Below are positions 44,121 through 53,106 of a stretch of DNA of 64,000 nt, piece after piece; position 1 is the stretch's first letter; the number at the start of each line of letters is the position of its first letter. Origin of the DNA: Szabonella sp046295215 (GTDB lineage Bacteria; Pseudomonadota; Alphaproteobacteria; Rhodobacterales; Rhodobacteraceae); contig JBKBNP010000015.1 in the NCBI GenBank assembly GCA_046295215.1, positions 1 to 64,000 on the forward strand, given 5' to 3'. The notes under the pieces were generated by a model. It did no database searches, was not told where the DNA came from, and worked only from the letters and a program-made list of their open reading frames with translations. The position numbers were made by a program, and so were the translations under genes.

Positions 44121-45142
44121 TGCCTGCGCAGCGCGTCAGCGGCGGGCTTTTCGACCTTCAGGTCAACGGCTTTGCCGGGGTGGATTTCAACGATGCCAGC
44201 CTGACCGCCGAGGCGCTCGACCATGCGTTGACCGCGATCCTGCGCACCGGCGTCACCCATTGCCTGCCCACGCTGATTACCGCCACGCCCGAGGCGCTGG
44301 CGGCCCGGCTCGCCGCCCTCGATACCGCCGTGCGGGGCAGCCGCCTCGGCCCGGTCATGGTGCCCGGCTACCATATCGAAGGCCCCTTTCTGAACGAAAC
44401 CCCCGGATATGCCGGCTGCCACCCGCCCGAGGCGATGGCCGACCCCGACCCCGGGCTTTACGACCACCTGTCGGTGGGGCTCTCCCGTCCCGTCCTGCTG
44501 GTCACGCTCGCGCCGGAACGGGCGGGGGCGCTGGATCTCGCACGCAGGCTTGCAGGGCAGGGGGTGACGCTCGCGCTTGGCCATACCGCTGCGCGGTTCG
44601 CCAATGTGCGCGCCGCCGTGGCTGCGGGGGCCTCGCTCTCCACCCATCTCGGCAACGGCCTGCCGCAGACCCTGCCGAAGCTCGACAACACCTTGATTGC
44701 CCAGCTTGCCGAGCCGGGGCTTGCCGCCTGTCTCATCGCGGATGGCCACCATATCCCTCCCGAGGCGCTGGCCGCCCTGATCCGGCTCAAGGGCGCGGAC
44801 CGGGTGATCCTCGTCACCGATGCGGTGCTGGCCGCTGATGCGCCGCCGGGGATCTATCAATTTGCGGGCATGCAGATCGAGCGCACAGCCGAAGGCGCCA
44901 TGGTGCAACCGGGTCGCAGCAATCTTGCCGGATCGGCGCTCTGTCTCGATCAGGCGGTGCGCAATGTGGTCGCATGGGGCATCGCCAGCCCCGATCAGGC
45001 CCTCGGCTGGGCCGGACAGGCCCCCCGCTCCGCCCTTGCACGCAGCCTCGCCGCACATGGCATCACGCTGGATCCGGGGGGGGTGGAATGGTCCGACGCG
45101 CTGGAGCCGCTGGCGGTGACGCCGGGCCGGGTCATGGCCTGA
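44120..45142 (+). CDS. nagA: N-acetylglucosamine-6-phosphate deacetylase (compact NagA)
   Basis: The 340-residue protein starts MPAQRVSGGLFDLQVNGFAG. Active-site text is YHIEGPFLNETPGYAGCHPP, ALGHTAARFANVRAAVAAGA, the histidine segment IADGHHIPPEAL, and the catalytic Asp in VILVTDAVLAAD. Usual NagA proteins have about 40 more N-terminal residues forming part of a small beta-sandwich before the DVQLNG segment. Here the protein begins almost at that point. It removes acetate from GlcNAc-6-P to feed NagB. Confidence 0.85.
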   Translation: MPAQRVSGGLFDLQVNGFAGVDFNDASLTAEALDHALTAILRTGVTHCLPTLITATPEALAARLAALDTAVRGSRLGPVMVPGYHIEGPFLNETPGYAGCHPPEAMADPDPGLYDHLSVGLSRPVLLVTLAPERAGALDLARRLAGQGVTLALGHTAARFANVRAAVAAGASLSTHLGNGLPQTLPKLDNTLIAQLAEPGLAACLIADGHHIPPEALAALIRLKGADRVILVTDAVLAADAPPGIYQFAGMQIERTAEGAMVQPGRSNLAGSALCLDQAVRNVVAWGIASPDQALGWAGQAPRSALARSLAAHGITLDPGGVEWSDALEPLAVTPGRVMA

Positions 45143-45216
45143 CCACGCCTTCGGTCAGGCTGCACGGGTCTGTCGCAGGGCAACCGGGCACCGGTCACAA
45201 CAAAACCCCGCACCAC

Positions 45217-45248
45217 GAAAAAGGCGCGCCGCCCTTCGGCCGCGCGCC
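45217..45248 (-). terminator. Hairpin terminator between nagA and the NYN gene
   Basis: An 11-bp stem with one mismatch, GGCGCGCCGCC (45223-45233) and GGCCGCGCGCC (45238-45248), with loop CTTC. On the minus strand it is followed by CCTTTTTCG, a proper U tract for the NYN gene. It may also stop nagA. Confidence 0.7.
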
Positions 45249-45272
45249 CCGTTTCTTCGGTCCGGCATCAGG

Positions 45273-45851
45273 TCACTTCGCGTCCATCGTCTCCGACGCA
45301 TCGGACCGTTCGTATCGCGGCTCCCTTGGCGGTCGTCCGACCACCTCGCGCAATTCGTCCAGTTCGATGAAATTGTCGGCCTGACGGCGCAACTCATCCG
45401 CGATCATCGGCGGCTGGCTGCGGATTGTGGAGACCACCGACACCCGCACCCCCTGCCGTTGCAGGCTTTCGACCAGGGGCCGGAAGTCGCCATCGCCGGA
45501 AAACAGCACCGCATGGTCCATCCGGGGCGCAAGCTCCATGGCATCGACCGTCAGTTCGATGTCCATGTTGCCCTTGACCTTCCGGCGGCCCTGGCTGTCG
45601 GTGTATTCCTTGGCAGGCTTGGTCACCATGGAATAGCCGTTGTAATGCAGCCAGTCGACCAATGGCCGGATCGGCGAGTAGTCGTCATTTTCCAGAAGTG
45701 CCGTGTAGTAGAACGCGCGCAGCAGCTTGCCGCGACGCATGAACTCGTGCCTCAGGAGCTTGTAGTCGATGTCGAACCCAAGCGCCTTGGCGGCGGCATA
45801 GAGGTTCGATCCATCAATGAAAAGCGCCAGTCGTTCGTCCTTGTAAAACAT
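45273..45851 (-). CDS. NYN-domain (LabA/DUF88) nuclease-like protein
   Basis: The 192-residue protein starts MFYKDERLALFIDGSNLYAA. The PIN-like NYN fold shows FIDGSNL (first Asp), then KGNMDIELTVDAME and VLFSGDGDFRPLVESLQRQG, the conserved acidic cluster that binds metal. The end (IADELRRQADNFIELDEL) is typical of LabA/DUF88. NYN proteins cut RNA; the target is unknown. It is convergent with nagA. Confidence 0.88.
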   Translation of the reverse strand: MFYKDERLALFIDGSNLYAAAKALGFDIDYKLLRHEFMRRGKLLRAFYYTALLENDDYSPIRPLVDWLHYNGYSMVTKPAKEYTDSQGRRKVKGNMDIELTVDAMELAPRMDHAVLFSGDGDFRPLVESLQRQGVRVSVVSTIRSQPPMIADELRRQADNFIELDELREVVGRPPREPRYERSDASETMDAK

Positions 45852-45990
45852 TTCTTGTCCCCTCAAAATTTCTTCGCAAACGGATTGAGGACGTGATTGC
45901 CTTGGCCGTGTACCAATCCGTCAACGAATAAACGAAGTATCGGACCATTTGTTCCCGATTCAAGAAGACCTATACGAAAGTGTAAGAAAG

Positions 45991-46605
45991 ATGACACATG
46001 TTGCAGCGCCGATCCTTGTTGCACTTGGCGCAAACCTGCCGAATGGCGCGGCCACCCCTGCGCGGCAACCCGCCGATACGCTGCGCGCCGCACTTTCCGA
46101 TCTCGCCGCCGCCGGTCTCGCCCCCCTCCGCGTCAGCGGGTTCCATGCAACCCCCTGCTTTCCGCCCGGTGCAGGCCCCGACTATGTGAATGCCGTGGCG
46201 GAACTGCCGGCCGGGTCCGGGCTTGCCCCCACGCAGATCCTCGCACTGCTGCACCGGATCGAGGCCCGCCATGGCCGGAGCCGCAGCGCGCCGGCCTCCG
46301 GTGCGCCGGTCCCCCGCTGGTCGGGGCGCACGCTTGATCTCGACCTTCTGGCCTGTGGACAGATGCTGCTGCCCGATGCCGCAACCGAGGCCCGCTGGCG
46401 CAGCCTCGCGCCCGCCGACCAGATGCAGGCGGCCCCTGACCGCCTGATCCTGCCGCATCCCCGTCTGGCCGACCGGGCCTTCGTTCTCGTGCCGCTGTGC
46501 GAGATCGCGCCCGACTGGTGTCACCCGGCCACCGGCCGCACCGTCGCCCAGATGCTTGCAGCCCTGCCGCCCGCCGATCGGGCCGGGGTCCGCCCGCTCC
46601 CCTGA
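45991..46605 (+). CDS. folK: 2-amino-4-hydroxy-6-hydroxymethyldihydropteridine pyrophosphokinase
   Basis: The 204-residue protein starts MTHVAAPILVALGANLPNGA. FolK motifs are VALGANL, the R-x-x-R-T-x-D-L-D-L segment (WSGRTLDLDLLACG) and PHPRLADRAFVLVPLCEIAPD. It makes the pterin diphosphate for folate synthesis in the cytoplasm. It is the first gene of the plus-strand housekeeping run; rpoZ follows after a 363-base gap. Confidence 0.92.
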   Translation: MTHVAAPILVALGANLPNGAATPARQPADTLRAALSDLAAAGLAPLRVSGFHATPCFPPGAGPDYVNAVAELPAGSGLAPTQILALLHRIEARHGRSRSAPASGAPVPRWSGRTLDLDLLACGQMLLPDAATEARWRSLAPADQMQAAPDRLILPHPRLADRAFVLVPLCEIAPDWCHPATGRTVAQMLAALPPADRAGVRPLP

Positions 46606-46692
46606 CCTCCTTCGTCGCCCCGACAATTTCGCACCTGACGCGCCCCCCTCCGGCGCCCCCCGTGCCGTGCCTGCCGTCCCCGCCCTTTTCAG

Positions 46693-46709
46693 CTTGGCAG
46701 AAATACCTC
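46693..46709 (+). repeat. CTTGGC-N2-AAATACCTC intergenic element, copy 1
   Basis: The sequence CTTGGCAGAAATACCTC follows folK. It agrees at 15 of 17 positions with the reverse complement of 54426-54442 after era. Both copies lie in non-coding DNA next to a GC-rich inverted repeat. Confidence 0.6.
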
Positions 46710-46717
46710 GGGGGGAA

Positions 46718-46742
46718 GCCCCTTTGCCTGCGGCAAAGGGGC
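46718..46742. terminator. Strong hairpin after folK
   Basis: A perfect 11-bp stem, GCCCCTTTGCC (46718-46728) and GGCAAAGGGGC (46732-46742), with loop TGC. No U tract follows, so it may be a terminator of the GC-rich kind or an RNA-stability element tied to the adjacent repeat. Confidence 0.5.
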
Positions 46743-46968
46743 AGGGGGGCTGGCCCCGCCGACGCCCGGTCGGGGTCTGCGCCGGAAATGGGGCGCCCCG
46801 TCCGGGGCTGGCCGCAGGAACTGATTCCCCCGCCGCCGCCTCCGGACGTATCATTTGCCGGAAATCGCGGCGATTTGACCGCAAATGCCCCCCTGTCGCG
46901 ACTTGTCAAGCCCCGCGCTTGCCCGTAAACAGACGCTTCCTCGCTCCCCAAGGCAGAAAGGTTTCCCA

Positions 46969-47322
46969 ATGGCCCGCGTTACGGTCGAAGATTGCGTCGA
47001 CAAGGTTCCGAACCGGTTCGAACTCGTCATGCTGGCGGCGCATCGCGCCCGGGAAATCCAGGCGGGCTCCCCGGTCACGGTCGACCGAGACAATGACAAG
47101 AACCCGGTGGTGTCCCTGCGCGAGATTGCCGAGGAAACCCAGTCCGCCGACGCGCTGCGCGAACGCATGATCGAAAGCCACCAGACCCAGATCGAGGTGG
47201 ACGAACCCGAGGAAGACCAGATGGCGCTTCTGATGGGGGGCGAGATGGACCGCCCCGCCCGCGACGACATGTCCGAGGAAAAACTCCTGCGCGCGCTGAT
47301 GGAAGCGCAAGGCGCGAACTGA
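46969..47322 (+). CDS. rpoZ: RNA polymerase omega subunit
   Basis: The 117-residue protein starts MARVTVEDCVDKVPNRFELV, the invariant omega N-terminus, with AAHRAREIQAG and DKNPVVSLREIAEE following. It has an acidic C-terminal tail usual in Rhodobacterales. It is immediately followed by the (p)ppGpp synthetase gene, as in most alphaproteobacteria; omega forms part of a ppGpp site on polymerase. Confidence 0.95.
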   Translation: MARVTVEDCVDKVPNRFELVMLAAHRAREIQAGSPVTVDRDNDKNPVVSLREIAEETQSADALRERMIESHQTQIEVDEPEEDQMALLMGGEMDRPARDDMSEEKLLRALMEAQGAN

Positions 47323-47349
47323 GTCTGATCGGGGCGGAAGCGGACGGGA

Positions 47350-49467
47350 ATGATCGACGTCGAAGACCTGATCGCCCTCGTCCGCAACTACAACCCGCGC
47401 AGCAATGCCGATCTGATCCGCGAGGCCTATGCTTATGGCCTACGCATGCACGAGGGCCAGTTCCGCCACTCGGGGGAACCCTATTTCACACATCCGGTCG
47501 CTGTTGCCGCGATCCTGACCGAACAGCGGCTGGATGATGCGACGATCATCACGGCGCTTCTGCACGACACGATCGAGGACACGAAATCCACCTATTCCGA
47601 GGTCGCCCGCCTCTTCGGCGCGGAGGTTGCCGAACTTGTGGACGGGGTAACGAAACTCACCAACCTCCAGCTTTCCTCCGCCCAGTCCAAGCAGGCCGAG
47701 AATTTCCGCAAGCTCTTCATGGCGATGTCCAAGGATCTGCGGGTGATCCTCGTGAAACTCGCCGACCGTCTGCACAACATGCGCACGATCAAGTCGATGC
47801 GCCCCGACAAGCAGGCGCAGAAGGCGCGCGAGACGATGGAGATCTTCGCCCCGCTCGCAGGCCGCATGGGCATGCAGTGGATGCGCGAGGAACTGGAGGA
47901 TCTGGCCTTCCGCGTGCTGAACCCCGAGGCGCGGAGTTCCATCATCCGCCGCTTCATCACCCTGCAACGCGAGGCGGGCGATGTGGTCTACAAGATCACC
48001 GCCGACATCCGCACCGAACTGGACCGCGCCGACCTCGAGGCCGATGTCTATGGCCGCGCCAAGAAACCCTATTCGGTCTGGCGCAAGATGCAGGAAAAGG
48101 ATCTCGCCTTTTCCCGCCTGTCCGACATTTACGGGTTCCGCATCATCACCGGGTCCGAGGCCGACTGCTACCGCGTCCTTGGCGTCATCCACCAGCGCTG
48201 GCGCGCCGTGCCGGGCCGGTTCAAGGATTACATCAGCCAGCCCAAGATGAACGGCTACCGCTCGATCCACACCACGGTTTCAGGCCGCGACGGCAAGCGG
48301 GTGGAGGTGCAGATCCGCACCCGCCAGATGCATGAGGTGGCCGAGGCCGGGGTGGCCGCGCATTGGTCCTACCGCGAAGGCGTGCGGGCGCAGAACCCCT
48401 TTGCCGTCGATCCCGCGAAATGGGTGGCCAGCCTGTCCGAACGGCTCGACGGCGAGGACAATGACGACTTCATGGAAAACGTGAAGCTGGAAATGTATAC
48501 CGATCAGGTGTTCTGCTTCACGCCCAAGGGCGATGTGATCCAGTTGCCGCGCGGGGCCACCCCGCTCGATTACGCCTATGCCATCCACACCCGCATCGGC
48601 AATGCCTGTGTTTCGGCCAAGGTGGACGGCATCCGCGTGCCGCTCTGGACCCGGCTCAAGAACGGGCAATCGGTCGAAATCATCACCGCCGAGGGCCAGC
48701 GCCCGCAATCAAGCTGGATCGACATTGTTACGACGGGACGCGCCAAGGCCGCGATCCGCCGAAGCTTGCGCGAAGAGGACCGGGGCCGCTTCATCAAGCT
48801 TGGTCAGGAACTCGCCCGCGCGGCCTTCGACCATGTCGGGCGCAAGGCGTCCGACAAGGCGCTGCGCACGGCGGCCAAAATGCTGGGCCTTGCGGATGAA
48901 CAGGATCTGCTCGCCCGCCTCGGCAGCGCCGAACTGACCGCGCGCAAGGTGGTGGAAACGCTCTACCCCGAGCTTGACCGCCAGTCGGGCGAGGAGGTGG
49001 ATGCCCGTCGTCCGGTCGTGGGCCTCAGCCCCGACCAGATTTTCCAGCGCGCGCCCTGCTGCCAGCCGCTGCCGGGCGAACGCATCGTCGGCATCACCTA
49101 TCGCGGCAAGGGCGTGGTGGTGCATGCCATCGACTGCCCCGCGCTGGAGGGACTGGAGGAACAGCCCGGACGCTGGGTGGACCTCAACTGGCACTCGGGC
49201 CGCCACGCCCCGGTGAACACCGTGGGGCTCGATCTGACGATTTCCAACGATGCGGGCGTTCTGGGGCGCGTCTGCACCTTGATCGGAGAGCAGAAGGCCA
49301 ATATCTCTGACCTGCAGTTCGTTGACCGCAAACCGGATTTTTTCCGGCTTCTGGTCGATGTTGATCTGCGCGACGTGGAACATCTGCATATGGTGATGAC
49401 CGCGCTTCAGGCCGAAACCGACGTGGCAGAGGTTGCCCGGCGACGCGACCTGAAGCGCAAGCCCTGA
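47350..49467 (+). CDS. rsh: Bifunctional (p)ppGpp synthetase/hydrolase
   Basis: The 705-residue Rel/SpoT protein. The HD hydrolase domain has RHSGEPYFTHPVAVAAIL and LLHDTIEDT (metal His-Asp). The synthetase domain has KKPYSVWRKMQEKDL, YGFRIITGSEADCY and YRSIHTTVSG. The TGS domain starts FCFTPKGDVIQLPRGATPLD, and a C-terminal ACT domain ends the chain (TISNDAGVLGRVCTLIGEQK). Both catalytic sites look intact, so it should make and degrade the alarmone. This is normally the only long Rsh in the order. Confidence 0.95.
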   Translation: MIDVEDLIALVRNYNPRSNADLIREAYAYGLRMHEGQFRHSGEPYFTHPVAVAAILTEQRLDDATIITALLHDTIEDTKSTYSEVARLFGAEVAELVDGVTKLTNLQLSSAQSKQAENFRKLFMAMSKDLRVILVKLADRLHNMRTIKSMRPDKQAQKARETMEIFAPLAGRMGMQWMREELEDLAFRVLNPEARSSIIRRFITLQREAGDVVYKITADIRTELDRADLEADVYGRAKKPYSVWRKMQEKDLAFSRLSDIYGFRIITGSEADCYRVLGVIHQRWRAVPGRFKDYISQPKMNGYRSIHTTVSGRDGKRVEVQIRTRQMHEVAEAGVAAHWSYREGVRAQNPFAVDPAKWVASLSERLDGEDNDDFMENVKLEMYTDQVFCFTPKGDVIQLPRGATPLDYAYAIHTRIGNACVSAKVDGIRVPLWTRLKNGQSVEIITAEGQRPQSSWIDIVTTGRAKAAIRRSLREEDRGRFIKLGQELARAAFDHVGRKASDKALRTAAKMLGLADEQDLLARLGSAELTARKVVETLYPELDRQSGEEVDARRPVVGLSPDQIFQRAPCCQPLPGERIVGITYRGKGVVVHAIDCPALEGLEEQPGRWVDLNWHSGRHAPVNTVGLDLTISNDAGVLGRVCTLIGEQKANISDLQFVDRKPDFFRLLVDVDLRDVEHLHMVMTALQAETDVAEVARRRDLKRKP

Positions 49468-49486
49468 AAGGCCGGAAAGGGCGACA

Positions 49487-50179
49487 ATGGTGTTCAAACG
49501 CAGGGACAAGCGAAGCTGGGGCCGGGTCATAACGGAAAGCCTCTGGCCACGCGGCGGCTGGACGCGGGCGGCCTGGTATGTGAACCACCGGCTGCGGCGG
49601 CTTCCCGATGCGCCGCACCGGATCGCACGCGGCATTTTCGCCGGGGTGTTCGTGTCCTTCACGCCGCTTTTCGGGCTGCATTTCTTTGTCGCGGCCTTCA
49701 TCGCCTGGGTGATGCGCGGCAATATCCTCGCCTCGCTGATGGCCACATTCTTCGGCAATCCGATCACCTTTCCCTTCATCGCGGCCTTCGGGGTGGAGTT
49801 CGGCAACTGGATCCTCGGCCGCCCCGGTGAAATGCCCGCGCTGGAAATCTTCACCGCCTTCGGGCAGGCGGGCAACGAACTCTGGCACAACTTCGCTGCC
49901 ATGTTCAGCGGCGAGCCGGTGCATTGGCACCGGATCATCCGGTTCATCCGCTCGGTCTGGTATCCCTATCTTGTGGGGGGCATCCTGCCCGGTCTCGTGG
50001 CCGGGATTGCCTGCTACTACATCAGCCTGCCGATCATCATGGCCTATCAGAACCGCCGGAAGAAAAAGCTGCGCGAGCGGCTGGAAAAGCGGCTCGCCGC
50101 GCTGGAAGCAAAGAACGCGGCGGAGGCAAAGGCCGCGAAATCCGCAACGCGCGAGGATGACGCGCCGACCGCGCTCTGA
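49487..50179 (+). CDS. DUF2062 membrane protein
   Basis: The 230-residue protein starts MVFKRRDKRSWGRVITESLW. The DUF2062 core is RIARGIFAGVFVSFTPLFGLHF followed by the helix pair with GNILASLMATFFGNPITFPF. Another helix lies near residues 165-190. A Lys/Ala-rich tail ends it. The function is unknown; it sits consistently between rsh and pdxJ in this lineage. Confidence 0.88.
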   Translation: MVFKRRDKRSWGRVITESLWPRGGWTRAAWYVNHRLRRLPDAPHRIARGIFAGVFVSFTPLFGLHFFVAAFIAWVMRGNILASLMATFFGNPITFPFIAAFGVEFGNWILGRPGEMPALEIFTAFGQAGNELWHNFAAMFSGEPVHWHRIIRFIRSVWYPYLVGGILPGLVAGIACYYISLPIIMAYQNRRKKKLRERLEKRLAALEAKNAAEAKAAKSATREDDAPTAL

Positions 50180-50306
50180 CACCGCGCGTCCTCCGCTGCG
50201 GCGATTTTCCGCTGGCCTTGTCCTTGTCCGGCTCCTACCCTTGCGGCAGAAATCACCGGGCCGGAGCGGGCATGCCCCTGACCGGCGCTTCCGAAGGAAT
50301 GACAGG

Positions 50307-51065
50307 ATGAAGACGGCCGGGCGGCTCAGACTGGGTGTGAACATCGACCATGTGGCAACCCTGCGCAATGCGCGCGGCGGCACGCTGCCCGACCCGCTGC
50401 GCGCGGCGCTGCTGGCCGAGGCCGCAGGGGCGGACGGCATCACCGCCCATCTGCGCGAGGATCGCCGCCACATCCGCGACGCCGATATCGAGGCGCTGAT
50501 GGCAGGCATCACCGTGCCCCTGAATTTCGAATGTGCCGCCACCGACGAGATGCAGGCCATCGCCCTGCGTCACAAGCCCCATGCCGTCTGCGTGGTGCCC
50601 GAAAAGCGCGAGGAGCGCACGACCGAGGGTGGGCTGGATGTTGCGGGCGAAGAGGCGCGCCTTGCCCGCTTCATCGCGCCGCTGCGCGAGGCCGGATGCC
50701 GGGTGTCCATGTTCATCGGGCATCAGCCCGCGCAGATAGAGGCCTCTGCCCGGATCGGCGCGGCGGTGGTGGAGTTTCACACCGGCCATTATTGCGACAT
50801 GCTGGCCGAGGGCCGGGAGACCGAGGCTGCCATCGAACTCGCCGCCCTGCGCGAGGCGGCAGGGCTTGCGCATGGGCTTGGGCTGGAGGTGCATATGGGC
50901 CACGGGCTCGACTATGAAACCGCCGCCCATGTGGCGGTTTTCCCCGAAGTGGTGGAACTCAATATCGGACATTTCCTGATGGGCGAGGCGGTGTTCCGCG
51001 GGCTTGGTGCCACGATCGAGGAAATGCGCCGCCGCATGGACGGCGCACGCGACCGTCTGGTCTGA
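50307..51065 (+). CDS. pdxJ: Pyridoxine 5'-phosphate synthase
   Basis: The 252-residue protein starts MKTAGRLRLGVNIDHVATLR. Signature segments are NIDHVATLRNARGG, ADGITAHLREDRRHI, VCVVPEKREERTTEGGLDV and VEFHTGHYCDML, ending LNIGHFLMGEAVFRGL. It condenses 1-deoxyxylulose-5-P with 3-amino-2-oxopropyl phosphate in the DXP-dependent vitamin B6 route. Confidence 0.95.
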   Translation: MKTAGRLRLGVNIDHVATLRNARGGTLPDPLRAALLAEAAGADGITAHLREDRRHIRDADIEALMAGITVPLNFECAATDEMQAIALRHKPHAVCVVPEKREERTTEGGLDVAGEEARLARFIAPLREAGCRVSMFIGHQPAQIEASARIGAAVVEFHTGHYCDMLAEGRETEAAIELAALREAAGLAHGLGLEVHMGHGLDYETAAHVAVFPEVVELNIGHFLMGEAVFRGLGATIEEMRRRMDGARDRLV

Positions 51066-51156
51066 CCGCGATGCGGATTGCGTTCGGCTGGTCCGGCCCC
51101 GTCTGCATGGAGAGTGAGCAGGGAGTGTGCAGAAGTTGCCATCGCGGGACGGGCCG

Positions 51157-51567
51157 ATGATCCTCGGCATCGGCACGGATCTTGCGAATATCGACCGGAT
51201 TGCCGCGACCTTGGATCGTTTCGGCGACCGCTTCCGCGACCGCGTCTTTACCGAGCGCGAGCAGCGCAAAGCCGCCTCGCGCAAGGATGAGGCCGGAACC
51301 TACGCCAAGCGCTGGGCCGCGAAAGAGGCCTGCTCCAAGGCGCTCGGCACCGGGCTTCGGATGGGAATATCGTGGAAAGACATGGCGGTATCAAATCTGA
51401 GGACCGGCCAGCCGGTCATGCATCTGACAGGCTGGGCCGCCGAACGGCTGGCGGCGATGACCCCGCCGGGGCATGAGGCGCTGGTGCATGTCACCCTGAC
51501 GGATGACCACCCCTGGGCACAGGCCTTTGTCGTGATCGAGGCCCGCCCGGTGACGCCCCCCGCTTGA
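51157..51567 (+). CDS. acpS: Holo-[acyl-carrier-protein] synthase
   Basis: The 136-residue protein was started at MILGIGTDLANIDRIAATLD; an upstream GTG at 51127 would add ten residues. AcpS motifs are GIGTDLANIDRI (metal Asp), FTEREQRKA and RWAAKEACSKALGTG. It transfers phosphopantetheine from CoA to acyl carrier protein. Followed by lepB and rnc as usual. Confidence 0.93.
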   Translation: MILGIGTDLANIDRIAATLDRFGDRFRDRVFTEREQRKAASRKDEAGTYAKRWAAKEACSKALGTGLRMGISWKDMAVSNLRTGQPVMHLTGWAAERLAAMTPPGHEALVHVTLTDDHPWAQAFVVIEARPVTPPA

Positions 51568-51625
51568 CTCTGCCCCCCCGAAGCGCAAAAAGCGCGGCTG
51601 AACAGCAACAAGGCGCAAGAAAAAC

Positions 51626-52414
51626 ATGGCCAGCAAGGCAAGACCCGACGGCGGCATTGTCGAGACGATCAAGACCATCGTTTATGCCCTGCTCATCGCC
51701 GGTGTGTTCAGGACATTGTTCTTTCAGCCTTTCTGGATCCCCTCGGGGTCGATGAAGGACACGTTGCTGATCGGGGACTTTCTGTTCGTCAACAAGATGG
51801 CTTACGGATATTCGCGGTTCTCCTGCCCGTTCTCGGCCTGCCCGTTCTCGGGGCGGCTCTTGTCATCCGAACCCGAACGCGGCGATGTGGCGGTCTTTCG
51901 CCACCCGGTCAACGGGTCGGATTTCATCAAGCGTCTCATAGGCTTGCCGGGTGACACCGTGCAGATGCGCGAGGGCCGTGTCTGGCTTAACGGCGCGGAA
52001 CTGCCGCAGGCGCCGAACGGAATCTTTCAGGAAGTGAATGAATCGCAAGGTCCGATGGGCGGCCTGCCGCGCTGTCAGAACGCCCCGGTCGGTCAGGGCG
52101 GGCTCTGCAACAAGGACAGGTTTACGGAAACGCTCCCGGGGGGGCGCAGCTATTCGGTCTTGAACATTGATACCAACGGGTTCGGTGACAATACCGATGT
52201 TTTCACGGTGCCGCCGGGACATTACTTCTTTGTGGGCGACAACCGAGACAACAGCCAGGACAGCCGCTATGGCCAGTCCGTCGGGGGTGTCGGTTTCGTG
52301 CCCGCCGATCACCTGATCGGCCGTGCCGACCGCATCATGTTCTCCTCGGCCGGACGCTCCATGCTCTATTTCTGGACCTGGCGCTCGGACCGTTTCGTCA
52401 AGGCGGTGGAGTGA
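51626..52414 (+). CDS. lepB: Signal peptidase I
   Basis: The 262-residue protein has an N-terminal membrane helix (IKTIVYALLIAGVFRTLFFQ). The catalytic Ser is in IPSGSMKDTLLIGD and the Lys in SDFIKRLIGLPGDTVQMREG. The C-terminal box is YFFVGDNRDNSQDSRYG. It cleaves export signals at the outer face of the inner membrane. Its stop overlaps the GTG start of rnc. Confidence 0.95.
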   Translation: MASKARPDGGIVETIKTIVYALLIAGVFRTLFFQPFWIPSGSMKDTLLIGDFLFVNKMAYGYSRFSCPFSACPFSGRLLSSEPERGDVAVFRHPVNGSDFIKRLIGLPGDTVQMREGRVWLNGAELPQAPNGIFQEVNESQGPMGGLPRCQNAPVGQGGLCNKDRFTETLPGGRSYSVLNIDTNGFGDNTDVFTVPPGHYFFVGDNRDNSQDSRYGQSVGGVGFVPADHLIGRADRIMFSSAGRSMLYFWTWRSDRFVKAVE

Positions 52415-53106
52415 GGCTCTCGGCCGATCTGGCGGCCTTTGCGGCTCGGCTCGGCCATGGATTTTCCACGCCTGACCTTCTGATGCGGGCGGTCACGCAC
52501 AGCTCTATCTCCTCCCCCACCCGGCCCGACAACCAGCGGCTTGAGTTTCTGGGCGACCGGGTGCTGGGCCTCGTGATGGCCGAAGCGCTGCTGGAGGCTG
52601 ATCCGAAAGCCGCCGAAGGGCGGCTGGCGCCGCGGTTCAACGCCCTGGTGCGCAAGGAAACCTGCGCTGATGTGGCCCGCGAGATCGGTCTTGGGGATGT
52701 GCTGAAACTCGGCCGGTCCGAAATGATGTCGGGCGGACGGCGCAAGGAAGCACTGCTGGGCGATGCGATGGAGGCGGTGATTGCCGCGGTCTATGTGGAT
52801 GCCGGGTTCGATGCGGCGCGGCAGGTGATCCTGCGGCTTTGGGGCAGGCGGATCGCCGGGGTGGAACCCGATGCCCGCGACCCCAAGACAGCGCTTCAGG
52901 AATGGGCGCAGGCGCGCGGCATGGCCCCGCCGGGATATGTGGAGCTTGGCCGGTCCGGCCCCGATCACCAGCCGGTGTTCACCGTCGAGGCGCGCCTGGA
53001 GAACGGCGAGGTCGAACGGGCCGAAGCCGGAACGAAACGGGCCGCCGAACAGGCCGCCGCACGCGCCCTTCTGGCGCGGATGGAGAGTGGTCTTGGCAAA
53101 GGCTAG
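52411..53106 (+). CDS. rnc: Ribonuclease III
   Basis: The 231-residue protein starts at a GTG inside the lepB stop (GTGA). The RNase III signature is NQRLEFLGDRVLGLVMAEAL, with the second acidic site in LLGDAMEAVIAAVYVDAGF. The C-terminal double-stranded RNA-binding domain runs from KTALQEWAQARGM to RAAEQAAARALL. It processes rRNA and mRNA duplexes. The 3' end overlaps a foreign-looking GIY-YIG frame by 14 bases. Confidence 0.95.
   Translation: MRLSADLAAFAARLGHGFSTPDLLMRAVTHSSISSPTRPDNQRLEFLGDRVLGLVMAEALLEADPKAAEGRLAPRFNALVRKETCADVAREIGLGDVLKLGRSEMMSGGRRKEALLGDAMEAVIAAVYVDAGFDAARQVILRLWGRRIAGVEPDARDPKTALQEWAQARGMAPPGYVELGRSGPDHQPVFTVEARLENGEVERAEAGTKRAAEQAAARALLARMESGLGKG

Larger units (their letters stand above)
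46606..46968. other. 363-bp gap between folK and rpoZ
   Basis: There is no gene. It holds the CTTGGC-x-x-AAATACCTC element (46693-46709) and then a strong hairpin (46718-46742). The remainder, from 46750 to 46968, is C-rich and should hold the rpoZ promoter. Confidence 0.6.
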
